Source: an uncultured Prevotellaceae bacterium
GTDB taxonomy: Bacteria; Bacteroidota; Bacteroidia; Bacteroidales; Muribaculaceae
Direction: 5' to 3'
Length of the DNA: 64,000 nucleotides
NCBI GenBank assembly: GCA_900318255.1
Contig: ONJX01000022.1
Coordinates: forward strand, 1-64,000
This document shows, piece by piece, positions 25,387 to 34,452 of the stretch. The stretch's first letter is position 1, and each line of letters opens with the position of its first letter. The translations under genes and the position numbers were made by a program. The notes beneath the pieces are model-generated. The model saw nothing but the letters and a program-made list of their open reading frames with translations. It was not told where the DNA came from and searched no databases.

Positions 25387-26826
25387 ATGAAGATAACGTT
25401 CTTAGTACCACCAGTCCTTGACGGCAACCGCCCAGCAGAACGCTCGGCAGGATGCACAAGGGTGGTGTACTTGGCTCCTAACATATATGAACTCACGGTA
25501 ATAGGTGTTGTTGAGAATGAGAAACTGGGTGAAGTGTGTTACCAAGACTTCGTCTTCTACAAAAAAGGCGAGAACGACTACAGGCAATTCCTGAGCAACG
25601 ACAATAGCGACGTCTATTGCATCTGGACCGTGAACCTCTCTATAGAAAGCGACATCAAGGCCATCAATATTCTGCAACAATACCGCCCCGAGGCACGCAT
25701 CATCCTCATGGGGCCAGGGCCGTCGTTCTTTATCGACAAATGCCTCATCAACGACCGCGTCATCATCGTCAGAGGCGAGCCCGAGGCAACCATTGTGGAG
25801 CTGCTGCACGCCATCGTCCAGGACAAGCCATTGCACAACATCCTGGGAATATCATGGATGAGCCTGGGCAGGATAGTAAACAACGGCTTCAGGCCGCTCA
25901 TCAAAGACCTCGACTCACTGCCACTGCCAGCACGCCACTTCATTGCCGACAGGCGATATTACAACCCCAAAATCAAGCACAAAGGCTACACCACAGCCTT
26001 CACCTCGCGCAACTGCCCTTATCATTGCATCTACTGCGTGCCTAGCTCTCTAACCTTCGCACGCGAGATTGAGAACAAGCGCTTCAATGGCCACAAGCCT
26101 CCCATCTCCTACCGCTCTCCCGAGAGCGTGGATAAGGAAATGAAGATGCTCCATGAGCAAGGCTACCAAGCCATTGGCTTCATGGACGACAACTTCATCT
26201 GGAACGAAGAGCGCACGCGACAGCTGTGCGACATCATGAAGAAATATGGCATGATGTGGGGATGCCAGGCGAGAGTCGATGCCATCACCGAGCCCATAGC
26301 CCAGATGCTCGCACAGAGCGGATGCTGCTATGTGGATCTGGGAGTAGAATCGTTCAACGACGAGATTCTCAAGTATGTGCGCAAAGGCATCACCACCGAG
26401 CAAATCTACGAAGCTATACATCTGCTCAAGAAATATAACGTGCCAGTGAAGCTCAACGTGCTCATTGGCAGCAGTCCGCTCGAGACAAAGGAAACACTAA
26501 AGCACACACTCGAAGAAGCCAAGAAACTCAAGGTGGATCAGGTGATGTTCAACATCGTCTCGCCATTTCCAGGCACAGAGTTCTACAAGCTATGCAAGGA
26601 CAACAACTGGCTCTCCACTGGCGACTATGTGCCCACCGACGTGCAGCGCGAGTCTATCCTCAACCTGCCCAACATATCGTCAAAAGAGATGGAGAGAATA
26701 CTCTTCAAGAACAACCTCAGCTACTTCATCTCGTGGGGGTTCATCAGCAAGCAGATAAAACGCTTCTCAAGCTGGAGCGAGTTCACGCACGCAGCGCGAG
26801 CACTGAAGATAAAGCTCTTTGGCTAA
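25387..26826 (+). CDS. B12-binding-type radical SAM protein
   Basis: This 479-residue radical SAM enzyme has an N-terminal cobalamin-binding-like domain (about 1-150, starting MKITFLVPPVLDGNRPAER). The SAM domain (about 190-400) carries the Fe-S ligands in RNCPYHCIYC (about 204-213), and a short C-terminal helical region follows. This architecture is shared by methyltransferases and cyclases acting on lipids or antibiotics (for example hopanoid methylases). The substrate cannot be read here. A glycosyltransferase follows after about 96 bases, so a role in lipid or glycan modification is possible. Confidence 0.85.
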   Translation: MKITFLVPPVLDGNRPAERSAGCTRVVYLAPNIYELTVIGVVENEKLGEVCYQDFVFYKKGENDYRQFLSNDNSDVYCIWTVNLSIESDIKAINILQQYRPEARIILMGPGPSFFIDKCLINDRVIIVRGEPEATIVELLHAIVQDKPLHNILGISWMSLGRIVNNGFRPLIKDLDSLPLPARHFIADRRYYNPKIKHKGYTTAFTSRNCPYHCIYCVPSSLTFAREIENKRFNGHKPPISYRSPESVDKEMKMLHEQGYQAIGFMDDNFIWNEERTRQLCDIMKKYGMMWGCQARVDAITEPIAQMLAQSGCCYVDLGVESFNDEILKYVRKGITTEQIYEAIHLLKKYNVPVKLNVLIGSSPLETKETLKHTLEEAKKLKVDQVMFNIVSPFPGTEFYKLCKDNNWLSTGDYVPTDVQRESILNLPNISSKEMERILFKNNLSYFISWGFISKQIKRFSSWSEFTHAARALKIKLFG

Positions 26827-26883
26827 TAGGTTTAATTTAGAGGTCATTGGGTTGATCTTTAAATCATTAGCGCCACAGGCGCA

Positions 26884-26918
26884 CACTTAGCACTTAACAC
26901 TTATAACATAACACTTTT
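26884..26918. repeat. Heptamer array (CACTTAA type)
   Basis: Units CACTTAG, CACTTAA, CACTTAT, AACATAA and CACTTTT follow at exact 7-bp steps and end 4 bases before the glycosyltransferase start. Confidence 0.85.
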
Positions 26919-26922
26919 ATTG

Positions 26923-27669
26923 ATGCGTTTGTCAATCATAATCATCACTTACAACGGGTTAGGCTTCATGACCCGTTGTTTGGCATCATTGCATGACTTC
27001 ATCAACGACTCGTCATGCGAGGTGATTATCATCGACAATCATTCCACCGACGGAACGCTCGACTTCCTACGCGAGAAATATCCACAACTGCAACTCATCG
27101 TCAACAGCGAGAACCGTGGCGTGGCGGCAGCGCGCAACCAAGGAATCAAGGTCGCAAAAGGCGACAAACTGCTGCTGCTCGACAACGACACCGAGGCTAC
27201 CACCACAGCCATCAACGCCATGAGTCGCCACCTCGACACCCACCCCCACGTGGGGCTGTGCTCTTGCCGCCTCGTTGACAAGCAAGGCCTGCCGCAAGAC
27301 AGCTGCAAGCCTTATCCTGGGCTAATGATAAAGCTGCGCAACGTGCTCGGAATAGGCAACAAAACACAATATGAACCTAACGACCAGGGCATCATCGAGC
27401 CACTATACGTCATTGGTGCCTGCCAGATGTTCAGTCAAGAGATAGTAAAAAAGGTGGGGCTGCTCGACGAGCACATCTTCTATGGACCCGAAGACGCCGA
27501 CTGGTGCATGCGCATCAGCCAAGCTGGATACAGCATTCACTGCCTCAACAACCACACCATCATCCACGACTACCGCCGCTCAACCAAGCGACGCCCATTC
27601 TCCAGGCTGGGACGCCTACACATCAAAGCCCTCCTATATTTCTACTACAAGCACAAAAGACTATTTTAA
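26923..27669 (+). CDS. Glycosyltransferase family 2
   Basis: This 248-residue rhamnosyl/GT2-type transferase has the nucleotide-sugar sites IITYNGLGF (about 6-14) and IIDNHSTDGT (about 36-45). The metal motif LLLDNDTEAT lies at about 88-97, and the acceptor-side motif GPEDADWCMRIS at about 188-199. It builds surface polysaccharide or glycolipid; donor and acceptor are unknown. A TTG immediately upstream (26920) could also be used. The ATG at 26923 is preferred. Confidence 0.88.
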   Translation: MRLSIIIITYNGLGFMTRCLASLHDFINDSSCEVIIIDNHSTDGTLDFLREKYPQLQLIVNSENRGVAAARNQGIKVAKGDKLLLLDNDTEATTTAINAMSRHLDTHPHVGLCSCRLVDKQGLPQDSCKPYPGLMIKLRNVLGIGNKTQYEPNDQGIIEPLYVIGACQMFSQEIVKKVGLLDEHIFYGPEDADWCMRISQAGYSIHCLNNHTIIHDYRRSTKRRPFSRLGRLHIKALLYFYYKHKRLF

Positions 27670-27809
27670 CCCCCTAAGCGCAGTTTCAATAAAAAACAAC
27701 GAATCATACTAACCTAACTTATTTCTAGATACTGAAAAATCAATGTGAATGTTTGCCTTGAAAAGGCTAAAAACTGGGGGGTGATAACTGAAAAGTGAAA
27801 AGTTTTCAT

Positions 27810-27817
27810 TACTTTTG
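27810..27817 (+). promoter_or_regulatory. -7 promoter box
   Basis: TACTTTTG, a full TAnnTTTG match, about 88 bases before the ATG at 27906. Confidence 0.5.
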
Positions 27818-27905
27818 CAGGCGCAAAGTGCGGGGCGGGGCGTTTGCTGGCCCCTTGGCATTTGCAGTTTGTAAATGATAAACGACAGTCGTTAAGCAAG
27901 ATAAT

Positions 27906-28235
27906 ATGGAACAAGAACAGAAACTTAAGCTTGAGGAGCAGATTGTAATGATGCTCCGCACGGTGTTCGACCCTGAGATACCGGTAGATGTGTATAGCCT
28001 GGGGTTGGTCTATAAGATTGACCTGCGCGATGATGGCAGTGTGGTCATCGACATGACGCTCACTGCTCCTAACTGCCCGATGGCCGATTTCATCTTTGAG
28101 GACGTGAGGCAGAAGGTGGAGAGCATCGACGGCATCACCAGCTGCACGGTAAATCTCGTGTATGAGCCCGAGTGGGACGTGCGCATGATGAGCGACGAGG
28201 CTAAGCTTGAGCTGGGCTTTGACATGGACGAATGA
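27906..28235 (+). CDS. DUF59/MIP18-family Fe-S assembly protein
   Basis: This 109-residue protein belongs to the PaaD/SufT/MIP18 group that helps insert iron-sulfur clusters. It shows the conserved VFDPEIPVDVYSLGLVY (about 18-34), LTAPNCPMADF with the single reactive cysteine (about 54-64), and VYEPEWDVRMMSDEAK near the C-terminus. Length is normal. lpxH follows 79 bases later on the same strand; a functional link is not evident. Confidence 0.9.
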   Translation: MEQEQKLKLEEQIVMMLRTVFDPEIPVDVYSLGLVYKIDLRDDGSVVIDMTLTAPNCPMADFIFEDVRQKVESIDGITSCTVNLVYEPEWDVRMMSDEAKLELGFDMDE

Positions 28236-28314
28236 ATAATGCGCTTCGTGCTGGTTAGTGTCTTAGAGAGGTATCATTAACTCGTTTTTGCTTGAGTGAC
28301 ATAACTGATGTGAC

Positions 28315-29067
28315 ATGAAAAAGGCCTATTTCTTGTCGGACGCGCACCTGGGAGCTCGCTATATCACCAATAAGCGTGAGCATGAGGGCCGGCTGGTGGC
28401 TTTTCTCGACAGCATCAAGGACGATGTTGCCGAGCTTTACTTGCTGGGCGACATCCTCGACTACTGGTATGAATACAAATATGTGGTGCCTCGTGGGCAC
28501 GTGAGGTTCCTGGGCAAGCTGGCCGAGCTGGCCGATGCGGGCATTAAGATATTCTGGTTCACGGGCAACCACGATGTGTGGCTATTTGACTACCTCGCCA
28601 CCGAGATAGGGCTTAAGGTGCTCAATGGCAACACCATAATGGAGATTATGGGCACGAAGTTCCTGCTCTCGCATGGCGACGACGTGGGCTACCAGCGACC
28701 CATGTACCGCTTCACGCGCTGGTGCTTCTACAACCGTGTGTGCCAGTGGCTATATGCCAGCATCCATCCTCGCTGGACCTATCCCATTGCCACTGGATGG
28801 TCGCAGCAGAACCGCATCACGCGTGACCCTGACTATGAGCAACGGCTGCGTGAGGAGTGCTGCAAGCGCCTGGAGGCCTTCTGCAATGAGCATGCTGCCG
28901 CTCACCCCGAGGTGCGGCACTACGTGTTTGGGCACGTGCACCTGGCTCGCCAGGTGGGTCTCAATGATGGCCGCACCATGACTATCCTGGGAGAGTGGAT
29001 CGACCAGTTCACTTACGCCACCTTTGATGGCGAGAAAATTGTGATGGGCAAATATCATGCTCAATAA
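28315..29067 (+). CDS. lpxH: UDP-2,3-diacylglucosamine diphosphatase
   Basis: This 250-residue calcineurin-like metallophosphatase makes lipid X (2,3-diacylglucosamine 1-phosphate) in lipid A synthesis. Metal-binding motifs are in order: SDAHLGARY (about 8-16), LGDILDYWYEY (about 44-54), TGNHDVW (about 83-89), LSHGDDVG (about 120) and FGHVHLAR (about 205). The middle holds the long cap with basic residues typical of LpxH rather than LpxI. It is a peripheral inner-membrane enzyme. Confidence 0.9.
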   Translation: MKKAYFLSDAHLGARYITNKREHEGRLVAFLDSIKDDVAELYLLGDILDYWYEYKYVVPRGHVRFLGKLAELADAGIKIFWFTGNHDVWLFDYLATEIGLKVLNGNTIMEIMGTKFLLSHGDDVGYQRPMYRFTRWCFYNRVCQWLYASIHPRWTYPIATGWSQQNRITRDPDYEQRLREECCKRLEAFCNEHAAAHPEVRHYVFGHVHLARQVGLNDGRTMTILGEWIDQFTYATFDGEKIVMGKYHAQ

Positions 29068-29157
29068 CATGTTTTTGTTCTTTGCTGATTTACAGCAGTT
29101 TTGAGCGCAGGCACATTTTTTCTTACAAAAAGATATGGTTTATTCAAAAAATATTCA

Positions 29158-29505
29158 TATCTTTGCAGCGCAAAAACACAAGGTCATTGAAGAATTTTTG
29201 AATCTTTCCAGTCCAGAAGCCGTTATCTGGATTTTTTTGGAGAGGCGTCCGCAATCGTTTGCACAATCTTTAGGTTTAGGGTTTGCAAATAGTGGCCGCA
29301 ACAAGCTTTCTTTCAAATGGATTGCATAACTAGTAGAACTTTCTAAATTAACAAAATGCAGAAGACTAGAAAAAAACTTTGAAAGCATAACTTTACATTT
29401 AGATAAACCTCAAAACATTCTTTTATTACCTTACACACAAATTATTACCTATTGAGTGCTTGGCAAGGATCATTTGACGAAAATAATCCTTGCCACTATT
29501 TTTTT
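29158..29505 (+). ncRNA. Candidate non-coding transcript of unknown type
   Basis: A full -7 box (TATCTTTG, 29158-29165) is followed about 300 bases later by a strong terminator (stem TGGCAAGGAT 29461-29470 with ATCCTTGCCA 29486-29495, then seven T from 29499). No convincing open frame lies between them: the only one, from 29135, begins upstream of the box and matches nothing I know. It does not show the conserved cores of RNase P RNA, SRP RNA or tmRNA. It could equally be a decayed gene. Confidence 0.35.
29461..29505 (+). terminator. Rho-independent terminator
   Basis: A 10-bp stem, 15-base loop and T-run. It ends whatever starts at 29158 or reads through from lpxH. Confidence 0.8.
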
Positions 29506-29527
29506 AATGTGCGAAGCACAGGCTAGT

Positions 29528-29639
29528 GGTTAGAGTTAAGAGTTTAATGGTTTAGAGGATTGAGGATTAAGCATTGTGCATTAAGCACTAAGCATTGAGC
29601 ATTAAGCATTATGAATTGCATTGAGCATTAGGCATTAAG
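29528..29639. repeat. Heptamer array (GGTTAGA to AGCATTA types, 16 units)
   Basis: Sixteen consecutive 7-base units drift from GGTTAGA, GTTAAGA and GTTTAAT through AGGATTA to AGCATTG, AGCATTA and CATTAAG without a break in register. The array runs into the stop codon of the MATE gene. Confidence 0.9.
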
Positions 29640-30996
29640 AAGAAGATTTCCCCATGCCGTTAAGGGTGCGGAGGCCTAAGGGAATGGCCAGCAGCAGCGA
29701 GGCAGCGTCGGCTACGGCCTGGGCTATTTCCACCCCCAGGAAGCCCAGCAGCCAGTTGCCCAGGAACAACGCCGGGATGAGAAAGATGCCCTGGCGCGCC
29801 ATGGCGATGATGACGGCGGGCACGGTGCGGCGTATGTTCTGAAGATACATGTTCACCATCACCACAAAGCCCGTCAAGGGAAACGACAGGCACTGGTATC
29901 GCAGCACCTCGGTGCCTATGCGGCTCACCTCGGGGTCGCTCTCGACAAAAAGCGACACCAGTTCTCGGGCAAAGATAAATCCCGCCACGGCGAGCACGGT
30001 GCAGTAGATGGTTGAGACCTTGCAGCTGTGGATAAAGGCGGCTCGCACGCGGTGAAACTTGCCGGCGCCATAATTGAAGCCGCACACTGGCTGGAACCCT
30101 TGCCCATAGCCTATCATCGCGGCGCTGGCAAGCATGGTGATGCGGCTCACCACCGAGAAGCTGGCGATGGCCGAGTCGCCATAGAGCCCAGCTACATGGT
30201 TGAGGATGAGGGCGGCGATGCCCATCATCGACTGGCGCGCCAGCGACGGCAGTCCGCCGGCAGCGATGTCGCGGTAGCGCTGCATCGAGGGCCTGAACTT
30301 CGACAGCTGAATGGGTACTCCACCTCGCTTGCCAGCGAGCATGAGCATGATGGTGAAGCTCACCACCTGCGACAGCGCTGTGGCCATGCCGGCACCCTTC
30401 ACGCCCAGCCCTAAGCCAAAGATGAAGATGGGGTCGAGCACCACGTTGAGCGCGGCTCCGGTCATGATGCCGAGCATCGAGAGCATGGCGTTGCCCTGGT
30501 GACGCATGAGGTTGTTCATCGTGAAGCAGCTCATGATAAACGGTGTGCCCAGCAAGATGAAGGTGAAGTAGTCGCAGGCGTAGGGCAGAATGGTCTCGGT
30601 CGAGCCTAAGAAGCGCAGCACTGGTTGCATGAAGGTGAAGCCGATGGCCGCTATCACAGCCCCTGTGAGCCATGTGGAAACGAGGCCCACGCTAGCCATC
30701 ACGCCAGCGTTGTGGCTGTCTTCGTGTCCGAGCATGCGCGAGATGTAGTTGCCAGCGCCTTGTCCAAAGAAGAAGGCGATTGACTGCACTATCGACATGT
30801 AGGAGAACACGATGCCCAGGGCCGCCACGCTCTGGGTGTTGATTTGCCCCACGAAGAAGGTGTCAACGAGGTTGTAGATGCCCGTCACGAGCATGCTCAC
30901 CATGGCAGGCACGGCAAGCCCCGTGACCAACCTGCCCACAGGCTCGGTGGTCAACTTTACAAATTTAGCATGCTGCGCTGCAGTGTTGTTGTGCAT
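29635..30996 (-). CDS. MATE family efflux transporter
   Basis: This 453-residue, twelve-helix inner-membrane antiporter exports cationic compounds or metabolites using Na+ or H+. Family features include GLAVPAMVSMLVTGIYNLVD in helix 1 (about 27-46) and GYGQGFQPVCGFNYGA (about 297-312), the well-conserved motif near the start of the second half. Length is typical. It is flanked on both sides by heptamer arrays. Substrate unknown. Confidence 0.93.
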   Translation of the reverse strand: MHNNTAAQHAKFVKLTTEPVGRLVTGLAVPAMVSMLVTGIYNLVDTFFVGQINTQSVAALGIVFSYMSIVQSIAFFFGQGAGNYISRMLGHEDSHNAGVMASVGLVSTWLTGAVIAAIGFTFMQPVLRFLGSTETILPYACDYFTFILLGTPFIMSCFTMNNLMRHQGNAMLSMLGIMTGAALNVVLDPIFIFGLGLGVKGAGMATALSQVVSFTIMLMLAGKRGGVPIQLSKFRPSMQRYRDIAAGGLPSLARQSMMGIAALILNHVAGLYGDSAIASFSVVSRITMLASAAMIGYGQGFQPVCGFNYGAGKFHRVRAAFIHSCKVSTIYCTVLAVAGFIFARELVSLFVESDPEVSRIGTEVLRYQCLSFPLTGFVVMVNMYLQNIRRTVPAVIIAMARQGIFLIPALFLGNWLLGFLGVEIAQAVADAASLLLAIPLGLRTLNGMGKSSS

Positions 30997-31000
30997 TTGT

Positions 31001-31077
31001 TGTCAGTTGTCAGATTAAGATATTGTGCATTGTGAATTATGCATTGTGAATTATGCATTGTGAATTGTGCATTGATT
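31001..31077. repeat. Heptamer array (ATTGTGA/ATTATGC type, 11 units)
   Basis: Units TGTCAGT, TGTCAGA, TTAAGAT, ATTGTGC, ATTGTGA, ATTATGC and so on step by exactly 7 bp. Part of it reads as a 14-bp repeat of two heptamers. It fills the gap between the MATE start and the esterase stop. Confidence 0.92.
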
Positions 31078-32408
31078 TATCCTTGCCCTTGGCTCTTGGG
31101 GGTGACAAAAGGCGTGGGTGCAGTGACATTGAGCTTGCGAGTGTATTCAATGCCTTTTCTGCTCCATATCCAGATTTCTCCGTCAGTGATTACAATCTTA
31201 ATGACGTCGGCAGCCTCCACACCATCGGGCAGCATCAAGATGCCACGCACCCGGCCGTTCTGGTCGCAAATCTGGATGCCGGCGTTGGTCACCACCCATA
31301 GGTTACCAGCTCCGTCAAACTCCATTGCGCTCACTGTGAGCAGCGAGTTGTCGTAGCTGTGCAGCCAATAGAAAGGCTGTCCATTTTGCTCATTGCCGTT
31401 TTCATCTATCGTGTATTGCCACAAGCAGTTGCCGCCTCGACGAGGTCTCGCCACAATTTTACTGCTGGGATAAATAGCGCATGGCTCTAATGGCTCGGCA
31501 AAAGTCCTCACTTGGGCCTGCCACGAGCTTCCTGCCACGAGCATGGTGTCGAGAAGGTTGTTCTGCGTGGTGCCACACTTTGGCGCCTCGGGCCAGCCAT
31601 GCCACATCCACTCCATCACCTCGGGGAAAATCTCGCTGGCGCGCTTCACGCCGTGGTAGCAGTCGCTCCAGTCGTAACGGGCGTCGTAGCCGGCGAAGTC
31701 GAGCGCCGTGGCGAGCATGCGGTTGCCCTCATACCAGTGGCCGAAGAGCGGGTTCCACACGTCGTTGGTGCCATCTTGCAAGAAGATGCGCAGCGGGCGT
31801 GGCTCGCTCTTGCGCACTATAGCTTGGAGGTCGTTGCCACCACGCATCGCCACAAAGGTGCCTACCCCGCTAAACACGCGGCTGAACAGGTCGGGCCTGT
31901 GCCACGATGCCGTGAACGCTGCTATGCCGCCGCTGCTCAGGCCGAATATCATGGCGTCGGAGCCTCGGTGCGAGAGCTTGACGCGATAGCCCTTAGCGGT
32001 GGTCAGCTGCTCCACGCGAGGCAGCAGTTCGGCCTCAAGGAACCGGGCAAAAGTCTCGGTGGGCATGTCAAACTCGTTGCTGCGGTTGTAGCGCAGCACG
32101 TTGCCGGCGTTGTCCTTAATGACTCCTGGCTGAACGAACACGCCAATGGTCACCGGCATCTTGCCCGCGGCAATGAGGCTGTCCATCACATTAGGAGCGT
32201 TGCACAAGATGCCGTCGAGACCCACATAGAGGCACGCAGGCTGCCGCCCATCGTAGGCGTCGGGCACATACACCTCCACATCGCGCTCGGTGCCAGGGTA
32301 GAGGCTGGTGCTCATGCTCGCCAAGTGGAACTTTATTATCTCATGCGCTCCTGCCGTCATGACCACGAGCATCATGGCTAATGCTGATAACACTCTAAGT
32401 TGTTTCAT
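31077..32408 (-). CDS. Secreted esterase with beta-propeller-like C-terminus
   Basis: This 443-residue protein has a signal peptide (about 1-21, ending TAGA). An alpha/beta-hydrolase domain of the Fes/esterase-D type follows (about 30-270) with the nucleophile elbow GLSSGGIAAF (about 155-164). Downstream acid and histidine candidates are in FLQDGTNDVW and SDCYHGVKR. The C-terminal part (about 290-440) has repeats such as MEFDGAGNLWVVTN typical of SMP-30/gluconolactonase-like propellers. It probably cleaves esters of sugars or siderophores in the periplasm. A TACCTTTG box lies 30 bases upstream. Confidence 0.8.
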   Translation of the reverse strand: MKQLRVLSALAMMLVVMTAGAHEIIKFHLASMSTSLYPGTERDVEVYVPDAYDGRQPACLYVGLDGILCNAPNVMDSLIAAGKMPVTIGVFVQPGVIKDNAGNVLRYNRSNEFDMPTETFARFLEAELLPRVEQLTTAKGYRVKLSHRGSDAMIFGLSSGGIAAFTASWHRPDLFSRVFSGVGTFVAMRGGNDLQAIVRKSEPRPLRIFLQDGTNDVWNPLFGHWYEGNRMLATALDFAGYDARYDWSDCYHGVKRASEIFPEVMEWMWHGWPEAPKCGTTQNNLLDTMLVAGSSWQAQVRTFAEPLEPCAIYPSSKIVARPRRGGNCLWQYTIDENGNEQNGQPFYWLHSYDNSLLTVSAMEFDGAGNLWVVTNAGIQICDQNGRVRGILMLPDGVEAADVIKIVITDGEIWIWSRKGIEYTRKLNVTAPTPFVTPKSQGQG

Positions 32409-32437
32409 AGCTCAAATGATAGTTGCAAAAATCGGCA

Positions 32438-32445
32438 CAAAGGTA
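32438..32445 (-). promoter_or_regulatory. -7 promoter box for the esterase gene
   Basis: Reads TACCTTTG on the minus strand, 30 bases before the start codon. Confidence 0.5.
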
Positions 32446-32620
32446 ACACTTTTTCCCAAATCAGCGAAAAAACTGCAAAAATAGGGGACATAATGTGAAT
32501 AGAATAGAAAAAGGCTGTGGTAAACTGAAAGGTCTGTGGTGTAGAGGGTTATGTGGTTGTGGCGTGACTTGGTTTGTTATAAATATGCCATCAGATGCCT
32601 AAAAACTGAAAAGTTTTTAC

Positions 32621-32628
32621 TACCTTTG
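32621..32628 (+). promoter_or_regulatory. -7 promoter box for mlaE-mlaF
   Basis: TACCTTTG, a full match, 41 bases before the ATG at 32669. Confidence 0.55.
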
Positions 32629-32668
32629 CCGATTAATAACAAAGCTACAGAGAAATAAACCTCTTTTT

Positions 32669-33418
32669 ATGGTATTGTTTAAGTCATTTGAGAAATTAGG
32701 CTCTTATTGCACATTGATGTGGCGCAGCATAGGCATCCCCGACAAGTGGCGGGAGTTCTTCAAGCGCTATATGGCCGAGATTTATAAGCTGGGCATCGAC
32801 TCTATTCCATTGATATTGATTGTGTCGCTATTTATTGGCGCGTTGTGCACGCTGCTCATCAAGCTCAACATCAACAACCCGTTGCTGCCACGCTACACCG
32901 TGGGATTGACCACTCGCGAGATTATCTTGCTCGAGTTCTCATCCTCGATTTTGTGCTTGATACTCTCGGGAAAGATAGGCAGCAACATTGCCAGCGAGAT
33001 AGGCACCATGCGCGTGACAGAGCAGATCGACGCCCTCGACATCATGGGCGTGAACAGTGCCAACTACCTGATTATGCCCAAAATCACTGGTTTGGTGACC
33101 ATCATGCCATTCTTGGTGGTAATATGCATGGTGACGAGCCTTTTTGGTGGTTACCTGATATGCGTGATAACGGGAATCATCGACACCGACACCTATATTT
33201 TTGGTATTCAAACCATGTTTATGGAGTGGTATGTGTGGTTTGCGTTGATAAAATCGCTGTTCTTTGCATTCATCATCTCTAGCATCTCGTCGTTCTATGG
33301 CTACACCGTCAAGGGCGGCTCAATCGAGGTGGGCAAGGCCAGCACCGACGCCGTGGTGATGAGCAACATCATGATTCTGCTCACCGACGTGCTCCTCACT
33401 AAGCTGCTGATGATGTAA
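32669..33418 (+). CDS. mlaE: MlaE-type lipid ABC transporter permease
   Basis: This 249-residue integral membrane protein has about five helices and the MlaE signature EFSSSILCLILSGKIGSNIA (about 90-109), followed by EIGTMRVTEQIDALDIMGVN. It belongs to the Mla/TrgB lipid transport system, which moves phospholipids between the outer and inner membrane. The ATPase follows 195 bases later. No MCE-domain (MlaD) gene is adjacent in this window. Confidence 0.93.
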   Translation: MVLFKSFEKLGSYCTLMWRSIGIPDKWREFFKRYMAEIYKLGIDSIPLILIVSLFIGALCTLLIKLNINNPLLPRYTVGLTTREIILLEFSSSILCLILSGKIGSNIASEIGTMRVTEQIDALDIMGVNSANYLIMPKITGLVTIMPFLVVICMVTSLFGGYLICVITGIIDTDTYIFGIQTMFMEWYVWFALIKSLFFAFIISSISSFYGYTVKGGSIEVGKASTDAVVMSNIMILLTDVLLTKLLMM

Positions 33419-33447
33419 TTGATTTATGTTCCGCAAGTTGTTAACTT

Positions 33448-33482
33448 GCTAATTGGTTTATCGTTTATGGTTTATGGTTTAT
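33448..33482. repeat. Heptamer array (GGTTTAT type)
   Basis: GGTTTAT, CGTTTAT, GGTTTAT and GGTTTAT step by exactly 7 bp from 33455. The reverse-complement type recurs at 51079-51113. Confidence 0.85.
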
Positions 33483-33530
33483 GGAAGACAGTGATGAGAT
33501 TATGGGCATAGCGACCTCATAGCTCTCAAG

Positions 33531-33580
33531 CGGACAAGGCGCGCCGTGTCACTACATGACTCTAACCACTAACCTATAAC
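33531..33580. repeat. Dispersed palindrome in heptamer register
   Basis: CGGACAA, GGCGCGC and CGTGTCA form the palindrome at 33532-33550. CTACATG, ACTCTAA, CCACTAA and CCTATAA follow at the same 7-bp steps, between mlaE and mlaF. Confidence 0.8.
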
Positions 33581-33612
33581 CTCACTTGAATAATTGAAAA
33601 AACAACTACACT

Positions 33613-34416
33613 ATGATAGAAGTTAAAAACGTTGAGAAGTCGTTTGACGAGGATGGTGGCAAGAGGCAGGTGCTTTTTGGCGTCAATGCCAAGTTCTATG
33701 ACGGCAAGGTAAACTTGATAATTGGGCAGAGCGGCTCAGGTAAGACAGTGCTGGTGAAGAACCTGGTGGGGCTGTTCAAGCCCGACAGCGGCGAGATTCT
33801 TTACGACGGCCGCGACATCACCAAGCTCGACAGCAAGCAGATGAAGGAGTTGCGCAAGGAAATAGGCATGCTGTTTCAGGGGTCGGCGCTCTTCGACAGC
33901 GAGACGGTGATGGGAAATGTGATCTTTCCCTTGAAGATGTTCTCGAAGATGAGTGCCGCCGAGCAGCGAGAGCGTGCACAGTTCTGCATCGACCGTGTGA
34001 ACCTCACCGGCAGCGAGAATAAATATCCTAGCGAGCTAAGTGGCGGCATGCAGAAGCGGTGCGCCATTGCCCGAGCCATTGCGCTGAACCCCAAATACTT
34101 GTTCTGCGACGAGCCCAACTCGGGCCTCGACCCCAAGACGTCGATAGTGATCGACGAGCTGCTCTTCGACATCACTCACGAGTTTGGCATCACCACCATC
34201 ATCAACACCCACGACATGAACTCGGTGATGGGAATTGGCGAAAACATCGTGTTTATCTATAAGGGCCACGTGGGGTGGGTGGGCAACAAAGATGAGATTT
34301 ACAGCGTTGACAACGAGCATCTTAATAATTTCGTGTATGCCACCGACCTCTTTGCCGACGTGCGCAAATACCGCCTTGAGCATGGTTACAAGCGCACAAG
34401 AATAACACAGAAATAA
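33613..34416 (+). CDS. mlaF: MlaF-type lipid ABC transporter ATPase
   Basis: This 267-residue ATP-binding protein powers the MlaE permease. It has Walker A GQSGSGKTVLVK (about 38-49), signature LSGGMQKRCAIARA (about 145-158), Walker B LFCDEPNSGLDP (about 166-177) and the H-loop histidine in NTHDMNSV (about 203). The EPNSGLDP variant and the C-terminal VGNKDEI region match the Mla subfamily. Two small secreted paralogues follow directly. Confidence 0.95.
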   Translation: MIEVKNVEKSFDEDGGKRQVLFGVNAKFYDGKVNLIIGQSGSGKTVLVKNLVGLFKPDSGEILYDGRDITKLDSKQMKELRKEIGMLFQGSALFDSETVMGNVIFPLKMFSKMSAAEQRERAQFCIDRVNLTGSENKYPSELSGGMQKRCAIARAIALNPKYLFCDEPNSGLDPKTSIVIDELLFDITHEFGITTIINTHDMNSVMGIGENIVFIYKGHVGWVGNKDEIYSVDNEHLNNFVYATDLFADVRKYRLEHGYKRTRITQK

Positions 34417-34452
34417 TCTATTATTATTTACACATTATAATTTGCAAAAACT

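Noticed and set aside
29135..29329. 64-codon frame after lpxH
   Set aside because: It begins upstream of a full promoter box, shows no family features and lies in an AT-rich spacer.
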